DNA of 64,000 nt, taken from an uncultured Tateyamaria sp. GTDB taxonomy: Bacteria > Pseudomonadota > Alphaproteobacteria > Rhodobacterales > Rhodobacteraceae. The stretch's first letter is position 1. Each line of letters starts with the position of its first letter. The stretch spans positions 434,001-498,000 of the forward strand of contig NZ_CANNDN010000002.1 in assembly GCF_947503465.1 (NCBI RefSeq), given 5' to 3'. Of the stretch, positions 33,962 to 43,199 are shown piece after piece. The position numbers were made by a program, and so were the translations under genes. Below the pieces are notes generated by a model that was given only the letters and a program-made list of their open reading frames with translations, did not search any database and was not told where the DNA came from.

Positions 33962-34764
33962 TGCTGGATGACTTCATGACCCGCGCGACCCTGGCCGGGG
34001 TCGGTGTGGCCTTTGCCGCCGCGCCCCTGGGCTGCTTTGTGGTCTGGCGCCGGATGGCCTATTTCGGGGATGCAACGGCGCATGCCGCCATCCTGGGCGT
34101 CGCCTTGTCCCTGGCGTTCGAGATGTCGATCTTTCCCGGCGCACTGGCCGTGGCATTGGCCATGGCGCTCATCGTGACGGTTCTGGCCGGGCGCGGCTAT
34201 GCCATGGACACGCTGTTGGGCGTGCTTGCACATTCCGCCCTCGCCTTTGGCCTTGTGGCGGTGTCCTTCCTGTCGGGCATCCGGATCGACCTCATGGCGT
34301 ACCTGTTTGGCGATATCCTGGCCGTGTCCCGCACCGACCTTGTGGTGATCTGGGGCGGTGCGGCGATGGTAATGGGGCTGATCGCCTGGCGGTGGTCATC
34401 GCTGCTGACCTCGACCCTGAACGAGGAACTGGCATATGCCAGTGGCCTTGACCCAAAGCGGGAACAGCTGATCCTGACCGTGTCACTTGCCATCACCGTG
34501 GCCGTCGCAATCAAGGTTGTGGGCGTTTTGCTGATCGCGGCGATGCTGATCATCCCTGCGGCGGCGGCCCGCGGTCTGGCGCGCACCCCCGAGGCGATGG
34601 CCTTCATCGCAGCCGGGATCGGCGCACTCTCTGCCGTTGCCGGTTTACAGGGCGCGTATCTGTTCGACACCCCGGCGGGGCCATCCATCGTCTGTGTGGC
34701 CGCCGCGTCGTTTGCACTGCTGAACCTGATCGGCTGGCGCAGCCAGGGCGGGCACACGCGCTAG
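33961..34764 (+). CDS. znuB: zinc ABC transporter permease ZnuB
   Basis: Permease of 267 residues with about eight hydrophobic segments (ABC-3 family). Recognisable blocks are FFGDATAHAAILG-like (YFGDATAHAAILGVALS) and LLIAAMLIIPAAAARGLA. Start codon overlaps the znuC stop by one base. Last gene of zur-znuCB; a hairpin follows 24 bp later. Confidence 0.95.
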   Translation: MLDDFMTRATLAGVGVAFAAAPLGCFVVWRRMAYFGDATAHAAILGVALSLAFEMSIFPGALAVALAMALIVTVLAGRGYAMDTLLGVLAHSALAFGLVAVSFLSGIRIDLMAYLFGDILAVSRTDLVVIWGGAAMVMGLIAWRWSSLLTSTLNEELAYASGLDPKREQLILTVSLAITVAVAIKVVGVLLIAAMLIIPAAAARGLARTPEAMAFIAAGIGALSAVAGLQGAYLFDTPAGPSIVCVAAASFALLNLIGWRSQGGHTR

Positions 34765-34788
34765 CGTATCACGTCATGACCCGGGCAA

Positions 34789-34807
34789 GGGCACCCGCCG
34801 GGTGCCC
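34789..34807 (+). terminator. stem-loop downstream of znuB
   Basis: Perfect palindrome GGGCACCCG-C-CGGGTGCCC (realistically an 8-bp stem with a 3-base loop) 24 bp after znuB. GC-rich with no T-tract. The following gap to 35007 contains nothing else I can identify. Confidence 0.5.
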
Positions 34808-35007
34808 CCGGACGCGGCAGGGCATCACGGGTCCCGCCATATGCACATCCCCTGTCCGCAGCCGCGCCTGAATGGCGCCTGACACCTTTGAACCACCAGC
34901 AGGCGGGACAGGCCCGACCCCCTGGCATGGAACTGAACCTGAACCTCATGGGTTGATGCAGGCGTGCCGACACAATCGGCGCACGCCCCAGACTTCGGAG
35001 CACCGGC

Positions 35008-36318
35008 ATGACCCAGACCACCTTCCACAGCATCGTCATAGGCGGCGGATCCGGGGGGCTTTCGTTTGCGCGCACGGCGGCGGGACTGGGGGCACAGGTC
35101 CTGCTGGTGGAACAGGAAGACCTGGGCGGCACCTGCGTGAACCGGGGCTGCGTCCCGAAAAAGATCCTGTGGTCCGCGGGCCGGATGCAGCGCGCACTGG
35201 CAGCGGCCCACACGACCGGCATCCTTGGCCCGGCGGCGATGGATTTCCAAACGCTGGCCACCCGCCGCGACACGCACATCGCCGGCATCCGGGACGGGTT
35301 CGAGGAGTCCCTGGCACAGGACGGCGTCACCCTTGTCCGCGGCCGGGCGCAGGTTGACGGCACATGCGTGCGCGTGAACGACACGACTTACACCGCGGAA
35401 AACGTTGTCATCGCCACCGGCGCACGCCCCACGCCGCTGGACATCGAAGGCTCCGAACATCTGAGCGACAGCCGCGATGTCCTGTCCTGGACATCCCGGC
35501 CCGCGCGCATCCTGATCGTGGGGGCCGGGTATATCGGGTGCGAGTTTGCGGCGATCTTTGCCGCCATGGGCAGCGACATCACACTTGTGCAGGACGGGAC
35601 CACGATCCTTGATACCTTCCCCCCTTCCCTGGCCCAGCATGTGCAAAACATCTTCGAACACGACGGCATCGCCCTGCACATGGGCTCGGGCCTCACTGCG
35701 GTTCACCGCACGGATACGGGCCTGCGCTGCACACTTGCCGGTGGCGCGCAGGTCGAGACTGATGCCGTCATCGCCGCCGTGGGCCGTACACCCAACACCG
35801 ACACGCTCGGGCCGCTGTCGGATGACCTGGCCTGTGCCGACAGCGGGGCCGCGCAGGTGGATGACTGGCTTGCCACGAACGTGGCGGGTGTCCATGCCCT
35901 GGGCGATGCGGCGGACCGGATGCCGCTGACCCCGGTGGCCACGTCGGACGGGCGGCAACTGGCCCACATGCTGCACGGTGATGGCGGGGCCCTGATCGAT
36001 CTGGACAACGTCACCACAACCGCCTTTGTCTACCCGCCTGCGGCCTTCATCGGCACGGCAGACGGATCGCCCCGGACCGACACGTTCCGCACCCTGTCGG
36101 ACAGTGTCCTTGGTCCGGCGAACGGCCCTGAGCCACAGGTCTTCCGGCTCGGCTTTGACACGGGCGGCACCCTGACCGGGGCCGAGATCGCGGCAGAGCA
36201 TGCCGAGGATCTGATCGCCCTTCTGGCGTCCCTGCGCCGGTCCGGGGCGAAGGCCAGCGATCTGGACCGCATCGCGCCCATCCATCCGTCATTCGTCGAA
36301 GAGTTCACCGGCGGCTGA
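35008..36318 (+). CDS. glutathione-reductase-like pyridine nucleotide-disulfide oxidoreductase
   Basis: Flavoprotein of 436 residues. FAD site (IVIGGGSGGLSFARTAAGLG), redox-active cysteine pair GGTCVNRGCVPKK near residue 45, NAD(P) site (ILIVGAGYIGCEFAAIFAAMG) and C-terminal HPSFVEEF, which supplies the His-Glu pair. The family is glutathione/trypanothione reductase. The stretch after the second nucleotide fold (LVQDGTTIL) lacks the arginines that usually select NADPH, and the protein is slightly short, so cofactor or disulfide substrate may differ from true Gor. Stands alone as a single gene. Confidence 0.88.
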   Translation: MTQTTFHSIVIGGGSGGLSFARTAAGLGAQVLLVEQEDLGGTCVNRGCVPKKILWSAGRMQRALAAAHTTGILGPAAMDFQTLATRRDTHIAGIRDGFEESLAQDGVTLVRGRAQVDGTCVRVNDTTYTAENVVIATGARPTPLDIEGSEHLSDSRDVLSWTSRPARILIVGAGYIGCEFAAIFAAMGSDITLVQDGTTILDTFPPSLAQHVQNIFEHDGIALHMGSGLTAVHRTDTGLRCTLAGGAQVETDAVIAAVGRTPNTDTLGPLSDDLACADSGAAQVDDWLATNVAGVHALGDAADRMPLTPVATSDGRQLAHMLHGDGGALIDLDNVTTTAFVYPPAAFIGTADGSPRTDTFRTLSDSVLGPANGPEPQVFRLGFDTGGTLTGAEIAAEHAEDLIALLASLRRSGAKASDLDRIAPIHPSFVEEFTGG

Positions 36319-36555
36319 CCCCTGCACGCGTCCTCCCGAGGACACGGTCAGCAACAGCGCCAAGGCTGCAGATCACCGCGTTGCCACGGGCATCCGCTGC
36401 GGCGCTGGGGGCCATGTCCCGAAGACAGCACACCGCGGCCCGGTGGTATTGCGCACGCATTCAGGAACCGATCGGCCCTCAAGACGTTGGTGGACCATAC
36501 ACGCGCTCCAATCGCCCTCGCGGCGAACAGCGCCCGTCACGAAAGGATAAACCCC

Positions 36556-36693
36556 ATGAAACTCCACATACTTGCCCTTTTCTCGGTGCTCGCTCTTGCT
36601 GCCTGCGAAACGGCGGACGGCTTCGGCCGCGACGTCCAGGCCGGTGGTGAAGCCATCTCTGATGTCTCGAACGACGTCCAGCAAGAGCTTTGA
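36556..36693 (+). CDS. entericidin A/B family small lipoprotein
   Basis: Lipoprotein precursor of 45 residues. A short signal peptide ends in the lipobox LALAAC, giving lipidated Cys17; the mature part (ETADGFGRDVQAGGEAISDVSNDV) is the conserved entericidin helix. Start at ATG 36556 after AAAGGA. Entericidins are stress-related membrane lipoproteins, in E. coli a toxin-antidote-type pair; here only one copy is seen. The 237 bp before it shows no other gene. Confidence 0.88.
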   Translation: MKLHILALFSVLALAACETADGFGRDVQAGGEAISDVSNDVQQEL

Positions 36694-36714
36694 CCGCGCG
36701 CCAGTGATCCTGCC

Positions 36715-36743
36715 CCGCCCGTGCGCCGTGATGACACGGGCGG
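36715..36743. terminator. bidirectional stem-loop between entericidin and RND genes
   Basis: Perfect 9-bp arms CCGCCCGTG and CACGGGCGG with an 11-base loop, between two convergent genes (entericidin on plus, RND pump on minus). Position suggests use from both sides. Confidence 0.55.
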
Positions 36744-36763
36744 ACGGGCCAACCGAACCCGCG

Positions 36764-39700
36764 CTACTGCGCGGGTTTCGACCTTTTCAGACCCCTCAGA
36801 AAACCCGGTAGCCTGACCTGCGCCAGCCGATCCTGCAGCATCAGCATCGCAGGTGACAGCACCAGCGTCAGCACCGTCGCGACGGTCAGACCGCCGACGA
36901 TGGCGCTGGACAGTTCGGTCCACCACTGCGTCGACGGCGCGCCATAGACAACCTCGCGCGTGAAGAAATCCAGCTTCACCCCGATCACCATGGGCATCAG
37001 CCCAAGCGCGGTGGTGATGGATGTCAGCACCACAGGCCGCAGACGCTGCGCGCCGGTGCGCAATGCCGCCTCCAGCGACTGTACCCCCTGCCGTTTCAGA
37101 TCGTTGTAGGTGTCGATCAGCACGATGTTGTTGTTCACCACGATCCCCGCCAACGCGATCACCCCGATGCCACCCATCACGATGCCAAAGGGGCGGCCCG
37201 TGACCAGCAGGCCCAGCAGAACCCCGGCAATGGAGAAGATGATGGCGCTCATCACGATGGCCGCCTGAAAGAAGGAATTGAACTGGATCACCAGGATCAG
37301 GACCATCAGCACAAGGGCCGCGACAAAGGCGCTGCTCAGGAACTGCATCGCGTCCTGCTGGTCCTGTGCCTCACCGGCAAAGGAATAGGTGACACCGTCC
37401 GGCAGGTCCGCCCCCTCAAGGGCACCGCGCAGCGCGCTGATCTGTTCGGCCACCAGCACGCCCGGCGCCACGTCCGCCTCGATCGTGACGACGCGCGCCT
37501 CGTCAATGCGGCGGATGGTGCCGACGCGCTCGGAGGGCACGAAGGTCACGAAGTTCGAAATCGGCACCAGCCCCGAGGGCGTCGGCACGCGCAACGTGTT
37601 CAACTCGGCCAGCGACCGTTCCTCGCGCGGGAAGCGGACGCGGATGTCCAGCTCTCCGTCCGTGTCGTCGGGGCGATAATCCGTGACGGTGATCCCTTGG
37701 GTCAGAAGCTGCACCGCCTGCCCCAGCAGGCTGACATCCGCGCCATAGCGCGCGGCCTCGGACCGGTTGACCTGGATCGACACCTCGACCCCCGGCAGGG
37801 GCCGCGTGTCGGACACGTCCGTAAAGCCGCCGATCTCGTCCATCAGGGTCATCACGGTCTCGACCGCGGCGGCCTGCTTGTCGGGGCTGCGGGTGCGCAG
37901 TTGCAGGTTGATGGGCTTGCCCTGGTTGGGTCCGTTGCTGGCGGTCTGCACCTCGATATCGATGCCGGGGATTTCGCTCAGGTCGGCGCGCAGATCCGCG
38001 CCCAGTTCCGCGGCGGTGCGCCGTTCGTCCCAGTCGATCAGGTCCAGCTGGATGACGCCGATCGTATCCTCGTCCTGCCGCCCCTCGGCCAGTTGCGCGC
38101 GGGCATAGACCGTCTCGACCTCGTTATAGCCCTGCATGCGTGCCTCGACCGCGCGCACCAGCGCGTCGCGTTCCCAGATCGACAGGTTGTCGCGGGCGCG
38201 CAGTTCCACGCGCATGAACTCGGGCTCGATCTCGGGAAAGAACGACACGCCGCGCCCGAATTCGGCATAGGCGGCAAAGGTCGCGACCAGCAGGCCAACG
38301 GCACACAGCAACGTCGTGCCGGGGCGCAGGATCGCCCATTCCAGCACCCGCACATAGGCCCCCGTGGCCCCGCCGATGTCGCGCGGATCGCCCAGTTCGG
38401 CGGCGTGCAGCACCGCCTTGCCGCGCGCGCTTTGCGGCTGACGCTTGCCGATCACGCCGCCCACCACAGGGATAAAGATCAGCGCCATGAACAGCGACGC
38501 AAACAGCGTCAGGATCACGGTGATGGGCAGGAATTTCATGAACTCGCCCGTCGTGCCCGTCCAGAACAGCAGCGGAAAGAACACCGACAGCGTGGTCGCG
38601 GTGGACGCGATGATGGGCCACGCCATGCGCTTTGCGCCAAAGGCATAGGCCGCGCGCCGGTCCATCCCCTCCTGCAACTTGCGGTCGGCCAGTTCGACCG
38701 TGACGATGGCCCCGTCGACCAGCATCCCCACGACAAGGATCAGGGCAAAGAGCACAATCACGTTCATCGTGTAATCGAACGCCCACAGCGCGATGACGCC
38801 CGACAGGAACGCACCGGGAATGGCCAGCCCCACAAGGATCGCGGGCCGCAGGCCAAGGGCAAAGACCACGACGACCATGACCAGGATGACCGCTGCGATC
38901 ACATTCGCCTCAAGGTCCGACAACAGGGTTTCCACCTGTTCGCTCTGGTCCTGAAGATACGTCACCTGCACCGCATCGGGCCAGTCCTGCGACAGCGCGT
39001 CGATCCGCGCCTTCACCTGCGCGATGGTGTCGATGATGTTGGCGCCCGACCGCTTGGTCACTTCCAGCGACAGCGCGGGCTGGCCGTCGATCCGGGCAAA
39101 GCTGTCGGGGTCCTCGAACGTGCGGCGCACGGTGGCCACATCGCCAAAGGTCACGACCGCATCGCCGCGCACCTTGACAGGCATGTCCATCACATCCTCG
39201 ACGTTCTGGATCAGGCCCGGCACCTTCAGCACGATGCGCCCGCCGCCCGTCTGGATCGCACCGGCGGCAATCAGGCGGTTGTTGCGCTGGATCTGGCCCA
39301 CGATCTCGTCAAAGCTGAGGTTGTAGGTCTGGAACACCGTCGGGTCGATCAGCACCTCAAGGAATTCGTCCCGCTGCCCGCCGATGTCGATCTCCAGCAC
39401 GCCGGGAAGCGCCTCAAGCTCGTCCTGCACGGTGTCGGCAATGTCGTTCAGCGCCCGTTCCGGCAGCGGACCGGACAGCACGATGGTGATGATGGGAAAA
39501 AGGCTCGTGTTGATCTCGACAATCGTCAGGTCGCGCGCATCCTCGGGCAGTTCGCTTTCGACGCGGTCGGCGGCCTCGCGCACCTTGTCGAGCGCGTCGT
39601 CGATGTCGCCGCCTGCGGTAAACTCAAGCTGCACGTTGGCAAAGCCCTGCCCCGCCTGCGCCGTCATCTTTTCGAGGTTCTCGAGCGCGCCGAATTCGGT

Positions 39701-39907
39701 TTCCATCGGCTTGACCAGCAGGTCCTCGGCATCTGCGGGGCTGATGCCGTCAAGGCCGGTGGTGACAAAGACCAGCGGCAGCGGCACCTCGGGGTTCGCC
39801 TCTTTCGGGATCGCGACATAGGCATAGGCGCCCACGGCCAGAATGGCGACAAGCGCCATGATCACCACGCGGGTGCGGGAAAAGGCGGCGTCGATCACCG
39901 CGTTCAT
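36764..39907 (-). CDS. RND efflux transporter, AcrB/HAE1-type permease
   Basis: Inner-membrane proton-driven pump of 1047 residues with the usual two repeats of one helix, a large periplasmic loop and five helices. The TM4 proton-relay motif reads LVVGMLVDGAIVTVE: one acidic residue is kept but the second position of the usual DD pair is Gly, as in CzcA/heavy-metal or divergent HAE1 pumps. Start MNAVIDAAFSRTRVV overlaps the membrane-fusion gene stop (ATGA). No outer-membrane TolC-type factor is adjacent. Substrates cannot be predicted. Confidence 0.93.
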   Translation of the reverse strand: MNAVIDAAFSRTRVVIMALVAILAVGAYAYVAIPKEANPEVPLPLVFVTTGLDGISPADAEDLLVKPMETEFGALENLEKMTAQAGQGFANVQLEFTAGGDIDDALDKVREAADRVESELPEDARDLTIVEINTSLFPIITIVLSGPLPERALNDIADTVQDELEALPGVLEIDIGGQRDEFLEVLIDPTVFQTYNLSFDEIVGQIQRNNRLIAAGAIQTGGGRIVLKVPGLIQNVEDVMDMPVKVRGDAVVTFGDVATVRRTFEDPDSFARIDGQPALSLEVTKRSGANIIDTIAQVKARIDALSQDWPDAVQVTYLQDQSEQVETLLSDLEANVIAAVILVMVVVVFALGLRPAILVGLAIPGAFLSGVIALWAFDYTMNVIVLFALILVVGMLVDGAIVTVELADRKLQEGMDRRAAYAFGAKRMAWPIIASTATTLSVFFPLLFWTGTTGEFMKFLPITVILTLFASLFMALIFIPVVGGVIGKRQPQSARGKAVLHAAELGDPRDIGGATGAYVRVLEWAILRPGTTLLCAVGLLVATFAAYAEFGRGVSFFPEIEPEFMRVELRARDNLSIWERDALVRAVEARMQGYNEVETVYARAQLAEGRQDEDTIGVIQLDLIDWDERRTAAELGADLRADLSEIPGIDIEVQTASNGPNQGKPINLQLRTRSPDKQAAAVETVMTLMDEIGGFTDVSDTRPLPGVEVSIQVNRSEAARYGADVSLLGQAVQLLTQGITVTDYRPDDTDGELDIRVRFPREERSLAELNTLRVPTPSGLVPISNFVTFVPSERVGTIRRIDEARVVTIEADVAPGVLVAEQISALRGALEGADLPDGVTYSFAGEAQDQQDAMQFLSSAFVAALVLMVLILVIQFNSFFQAAIVMSAIIFSIAGVLLGLLVTGRPFGIVMGGIGVIALAGIVVNNNIVLIDTYNDLKRQGVQSLEAALRTGAQRLRPVVLTSITTALGLMPMVIGVKLDFFTREVVYGAPSTQWWTELSSAIVGGLTVATVLTLVLSPAMLMLQDRLAQVRLPGFLRGLKRSKPAQ

Positions 39908-41025
39908 CCGCTTGTGCCCTGCGCATCGGGTTCCGGCCGCGTGCGCACCGGTTCGCCATCCTGGACAAAGCCCTGGCCGATGGTGATCAACTCCACCTCG
40001 TCCGGCAGGCCCGTGACCCACAGGCCGTCCACCTCGGCGCGCGCGATCTCGACCTTGTGGAACACGACCGCGCCGTCCGCGACCGTCTTGACCCCGATCT
40101 CTCCGGCGGCGTTCAGCGACACGATGGAGGGTGCCACGAAATGCGCGCGTTCCTGCCCGTTGGGAATGCGGATTTCGGCCGAGATGCCAGCGGGAATGTC
40201 GCCATTTTCATTGGGCACGACGACTTCGGCCAGAAAGGTGCGCGTCTCGGACGCGGCGGACGATCCGACAAAGGCCACCCGCCCGTCGCGTTCCTGTCCG
40301 GTGATGAACGTCACGCGCGCTGTTTCGGCATCGCGCAGCCCGGCCAGCATCTGCTGCGGCACCTGAAGCGAGACGGTCAGGGGGCGGTTGTCGACGATGC
40401 GGCCCACCTCGGACCCGGCGGTGACATATTCGCCGGGATCGACGTTGAACTGTTCCAGCCGCCCGTCAAAGGGGGCTTCGATCCGGGCGGCGTCCAGCGC
40501 CTCTTCGGCGTTGGTGCGGGCGGCACGGGCGGCGGCCAGCGTGGCGCGCGCCTGCGACACGCGGTCCACCGTGGCCACACCCCGGTCCAGCAACTCGACG
40601 GCATTGTTGAATTCGCGGTCGGCGCGGTCGAATTCCTCTTCCGCGCGGCTCAGATCGGCCTGCAGGCGCGTCGTGGACAGCCGGGCAAGGATTTCGCCCG
40701 CCACGACATCACTGCCCTTTTCAACCAACACTTCGGCCACCTCGCCCGAGATTTCGGCGCGGATCATCGTCTCGCGGTCGGGTTCGGCCTGCCCCTCGCC
40801 TCGGAAATAAAGGGTGACGTCCTCGGCCCGGGACGGGCGCGTTGCGACGGACACCGCCTCGGCCTCGGTCTCGGTATTTGTGCTTTCGGACGTGTCGTCG
40901 GCGGGCCAGATAAATCCGCTGCCCATCCACAGAACGGCGGCAATCGTGATACCCGCCGCGATCCAGGCAGAACGCCCCGAGCCGGCATCATCCTCGAACT
41001 CCAGTGATGTGCGGTCCTCGCTCAT
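39904..41025 (-). CDS. RND efflux membrane fusion (periplasmic adaptor) protein
   Basis: Adaptor of 373 residues. A short acidic cytoplasmic N-terminus, one membrane helix (about 21-41), then a lipoyl half-motif (IRAEISGEVAEVLVEKGSDV), a helical hairpin (about 130-190), the second lipoyl half (IEAPFDGRLEQFNVDPGEYV) and a beta-barrel. The helix with no lipobox indicates a membrane-anchored adaptor. First gene of the two-gene efflux operon, coupled to the pump. No regulator is adjacent. Confidence 0.92.
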   Translation of the reverse strand: MSEDRTSLEFEDDAGSGRSAWIAAGITIAAVLWMGSGFIWPADDTSESTNTETEAEAVSVATRPSRAEDVTLYFRGEGQAEPDRETMIRAEISGEVAEVLVEKGSDVVAGEILARLSTTRLQADLSRAEEEFDRADREFNNAVELLDRGVATVDRVSQARATLAAARAARTNAEEALDAARIEAPFDGRLEQFNVDPGEYVTAGSEVGRIVDNRPLTVSLQVPQQMLAGLRDAETARVTFITGQERDGRVAFVGSSAASETRTFLAEVVVPNENGDIPAGISAEIRIPNGQERAHFVAPSIVSLNAAGEIGVKTVADGAVVFHKVEIARAEVDGLWVTGLPDEVELITIGQGFVQDGEPVRTRPEPDAQGTSG

Positions 41026-41176
41026 GAATGTGCGGGGGCGCAGGGACGGGTATGAGGAAATGTCATGGCGGCGGCTCTCCTACGTGTGAAAGCGCAACGC
41101 GCCTGCTTGGTGCAAGTTCCATGCACGTTTGGCAGCTGGGCACCCGCCCAGGATGATGGCGGGAGCCCTATCCGGT

Positions 41177-41743
41177 CTATTGCGCAGCGACGTTGCGCTG
41201 GTGTTCGCCCTCTTTCACCTCTTCCAGGATCTTGGCCACGAAGGCGTCGATGTCATCCGGATTGCGCGAGGTGATGATGCCGTTCGAGATGGCGACCTGG
41301 CTGTCGACCACGTTGGCCCCGGCATTGCGCAAGTCGGTGCGGATGGACGGATAGGCCGTCATCTCGCACCCTTCGACCACGCCCGCCTCGATCAGAAGCC
41401 ACGGGGCGTGGCAGATGGCGGCGACGATCTTGTTGCCTGCCACGAAGTCGCGCACAAGCTGCACGGCCGTTTCATCGGTGCGCAGGATATCGGGGTTGAT
41501 CTGCCCACCCGGCAGGACCAGCGCGATGTAGTCATCGACGGTCACGTCGCTGATCTTGAGGTCGGCCTCGACCGTGTCGCCCCAATCGCCACCGTCCCAG
41601 CCGGTGATCGCCTCGCCATCGGGCGTTGCGACATGGACCGTGGCCCCGGCATCGGCAAGTTGCTGTTTCGGCCCCGTCAGTTCGGACTGTTCGAACCCGT
41701 TGGTGGACATGATCAGGATCTTCGCGTTCTCTACGGCAGGCAT
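41177..41743 (-). CDS. DJ-1/PfpI family protein (type 1 glutamine amidotransferase-like)
   Basis: Protein of 188 residues; start MPAVENAKIL after AAGGAG. Nucleophile elbow AAICHAPWLL puts the catalytic Cys at 111 with His112, and Glu18 (FEQSEL) completes the pocket, as in PfpI/YhbO stress proteins. Proposed activities include glyoxalase III and protein deglycase functions. Single gene between the efflux operon and the hydrolase gene. Confidence 0.92.
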   Translation of the reverse strand: MPAVENAKILIMSTNGFEQSELTGPKQQLADAGATVHVATPDGEAITGWDGGDWGDTVEADLKISDVTVDDYIALVLPGGQINPDILRTDETAVQLVRDFVAGNKIVAAICHAPWLLIEAGVVEGCEMTAYPSIRTDLRNAGANVVDSQVAISNGIITSRNPDDIDAFVAKILEEVKEGEHQRNVAAQ

Positions 41744-41883
41744 CTTTGTCTCCTTTTTAGGTATCTGTCGGGTCAACCGATCCGCAGCGGGTGGGGTTCC
41801 ACAGGCAGCGCGCGGAAAATGCCGGGATCGGCGGTTATGCGCCGTGCCGCGCGCATGCGCGTGGTGCACCGTCTTCGCCCGGA

Positions 41884-42771
41884 TCAGGAACCGGGATCGC
41901 GGCCAATCGCGTCCGCATCGGCGGTCAGGAATGCCGCGATGCGCCGCAGGGTCATGTCCGCCGCACGCAGCCGCCCCGGCCAAAGCGGCCACAGGTGCCA
42001 CAGACCGCCGGGCATATCGGCACTGACGTTATGTCCGGCATGGGCCAGCGCCTGCATCAACAGGACGCTGTCGCCAAACAGCACCTCGTCCGGGGATGCG
42101 GTGACAAGGGTGCGCGGCAGGGCCGAAAGGTCCGCCAGAATGGGCGAGGCGTCGGGATCGTCCGGGGCCAGATCGGGCATCGCCATCCGCGCCAGACGCG
42201 CGTCATCGGCGTCGCTGTTCATCAGGTCGCTGTCGGAATTGGCCGCGCGGGTCCAGCTGCGCCCCGTGCGGTCGGTGTTGGGCGAGATCAGGGCCAGCGC
42301 GTGCACCCGCCCCGCGCGCCGCCGCGCGACGGCAAGGGCAAGGTGCCCCCCGGCGCTGTCGCCCACAAGGGCCACGGGACCCGGCAGCGCGTCCAGCACG
42401 GCGCAGGCATCCTCCAGCGGGGCAGGCCAGGGATGTTCGGGGGCAAGCCGGTAGTCGGGCACATAGACGGCGCAGCCGCTGACATGGGCCAGCGCATCAG
42501 CCGCCCGGGCGTGGGTGTGCGGCCCGCCAAAGACATAGCCACCACCGTGCAGCCACATCACCGCGGGCCCGTCCCCGTGCCGCACGCACGGCACGCCCGC
42601 AATCGTGGCAGGGTGTCCTGCGGGCCCGGCACCGACAAGCTGTGCAAAGCGGGCGCGCATCTGTACGGGCGGCCCCGTGACGGGTGCCACGTGCAGCCGT
42701 TCGGCGATGGCCGTGCGCAGGCGTTGCCCGTTGGCAACGTGGCGCAACGCGTTGTAATCAATGCTGTTCAT
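41884..42771 (-). CDS. alpha/beta hydrolase, hormone-sensitive-lipase (HSL) family esterase
   Basis: Esterase of 295 residues. Oxyanion motif HGGGYVFG (about 75-82), nucleophile S139 in GDSAGG, likely acid D228 (SPDEVLF) and histidine H259 (GGLWHLW). This is the bacterial HSL (family IV) pattern. The start MNSIDYN is the first ATG in front of conserved sequence; it is 11 bp beyond the end of the dehydrogenase small-subunit gene, so it may belong to the same leftward operon. Natural substrate unknown. Confidence 0.9.
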   Translation of the reverse strand: MNSIDYNALRHVANGQRLRTAIAERLHVAPVTGPPVQMRARFAQLVGAGPAGHPATIAGVPCVRHGDGPAVMWLHGGGYVFGGPHTHARAADALAHVSGCAVYVPDYRLAPEHPWPAPLEDACAVLDALPGPVALVGDSAGGHLALAVARRRAGRVHALALISPNTDRTGRSWTRAANSDSDLMNSDADDARLARMAMPDLAPDDPDASPILADLSALPRTLVTASPDEVLFGDSVLLMQALAHAGHNVSADMPGGLWHLWPLWPGRLRAADMTLRRIAAFLTADADAIGRDPGS

Positions 42772-42782
42772 GTCGTGCCGGG

Positions 42783-43199
42783 TTACGTGATTCGGGGCTT
42801 TTCGGCCCAATAGGCCGGCACGCCGCCGCAATAGCTGGGCACGTTCACGCTGTCCTCGATCGCGGCATACATCAGCGCGTCGGCATAGGCGAAGCGTTCC
42901 ATGTCGCCGTCGCGCGGCATGTGCCGCCCGGTATAAAGCGCCCTGAGCACCGTCTTGGTCACCGCGTCTGCCGCACCGTGCCCTTCGGCAAAGGCGGTGG
43001 CCTGCATGTCGTCCAGGACGCCGCGCGCGCCCGTCAGCAGGCTACGCGGCACCGGGTCAAAGCCGGACAGGGCGCGGGCGCGGGCGGCGAAATCCTCGAA
43101 TGTCGGCGCGGCTTGCGCCCATGCCTGGCCGGGGATCAGGGCGGCGGCGGACACGCCCGCCAGAAAGCTGCGGCGCGATGTGGGATATGGGTCAACCAT
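42783..43199 (-). CDS. FAD sugar/alcohol dehydrogenase small subunit (Tat-exported)
   Basis: Protein of 138 residues with a twin-arginine signal (SRRSFLAGVSAAALIPGQAWA). The mature part resembles the small gamma subunit of FAD-glucose/fructose/sorbitol dehydrogenase complexes, which escorts the folded catalytic subunit through Tat. It overlaps the cytochrome c gene by 8 bp and is third in the GMC-cytochrome-small subunit operon. This order differs from the common small-large-cytochrome arrangement. Confidence 0.85.
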   Translation of the reverse strand: MVDPYPTSRRSFLAGVSAAALIPGQAWAQAAPTFEDFAARARALSGFDPVPRSLLTGARGVLDDMQATAFAEGHGAADAVTKTVLRALYTGRHMPRDGDMERFAYADALMYAAIEDSVNVPSYCGGVPAYWAEKPRIT

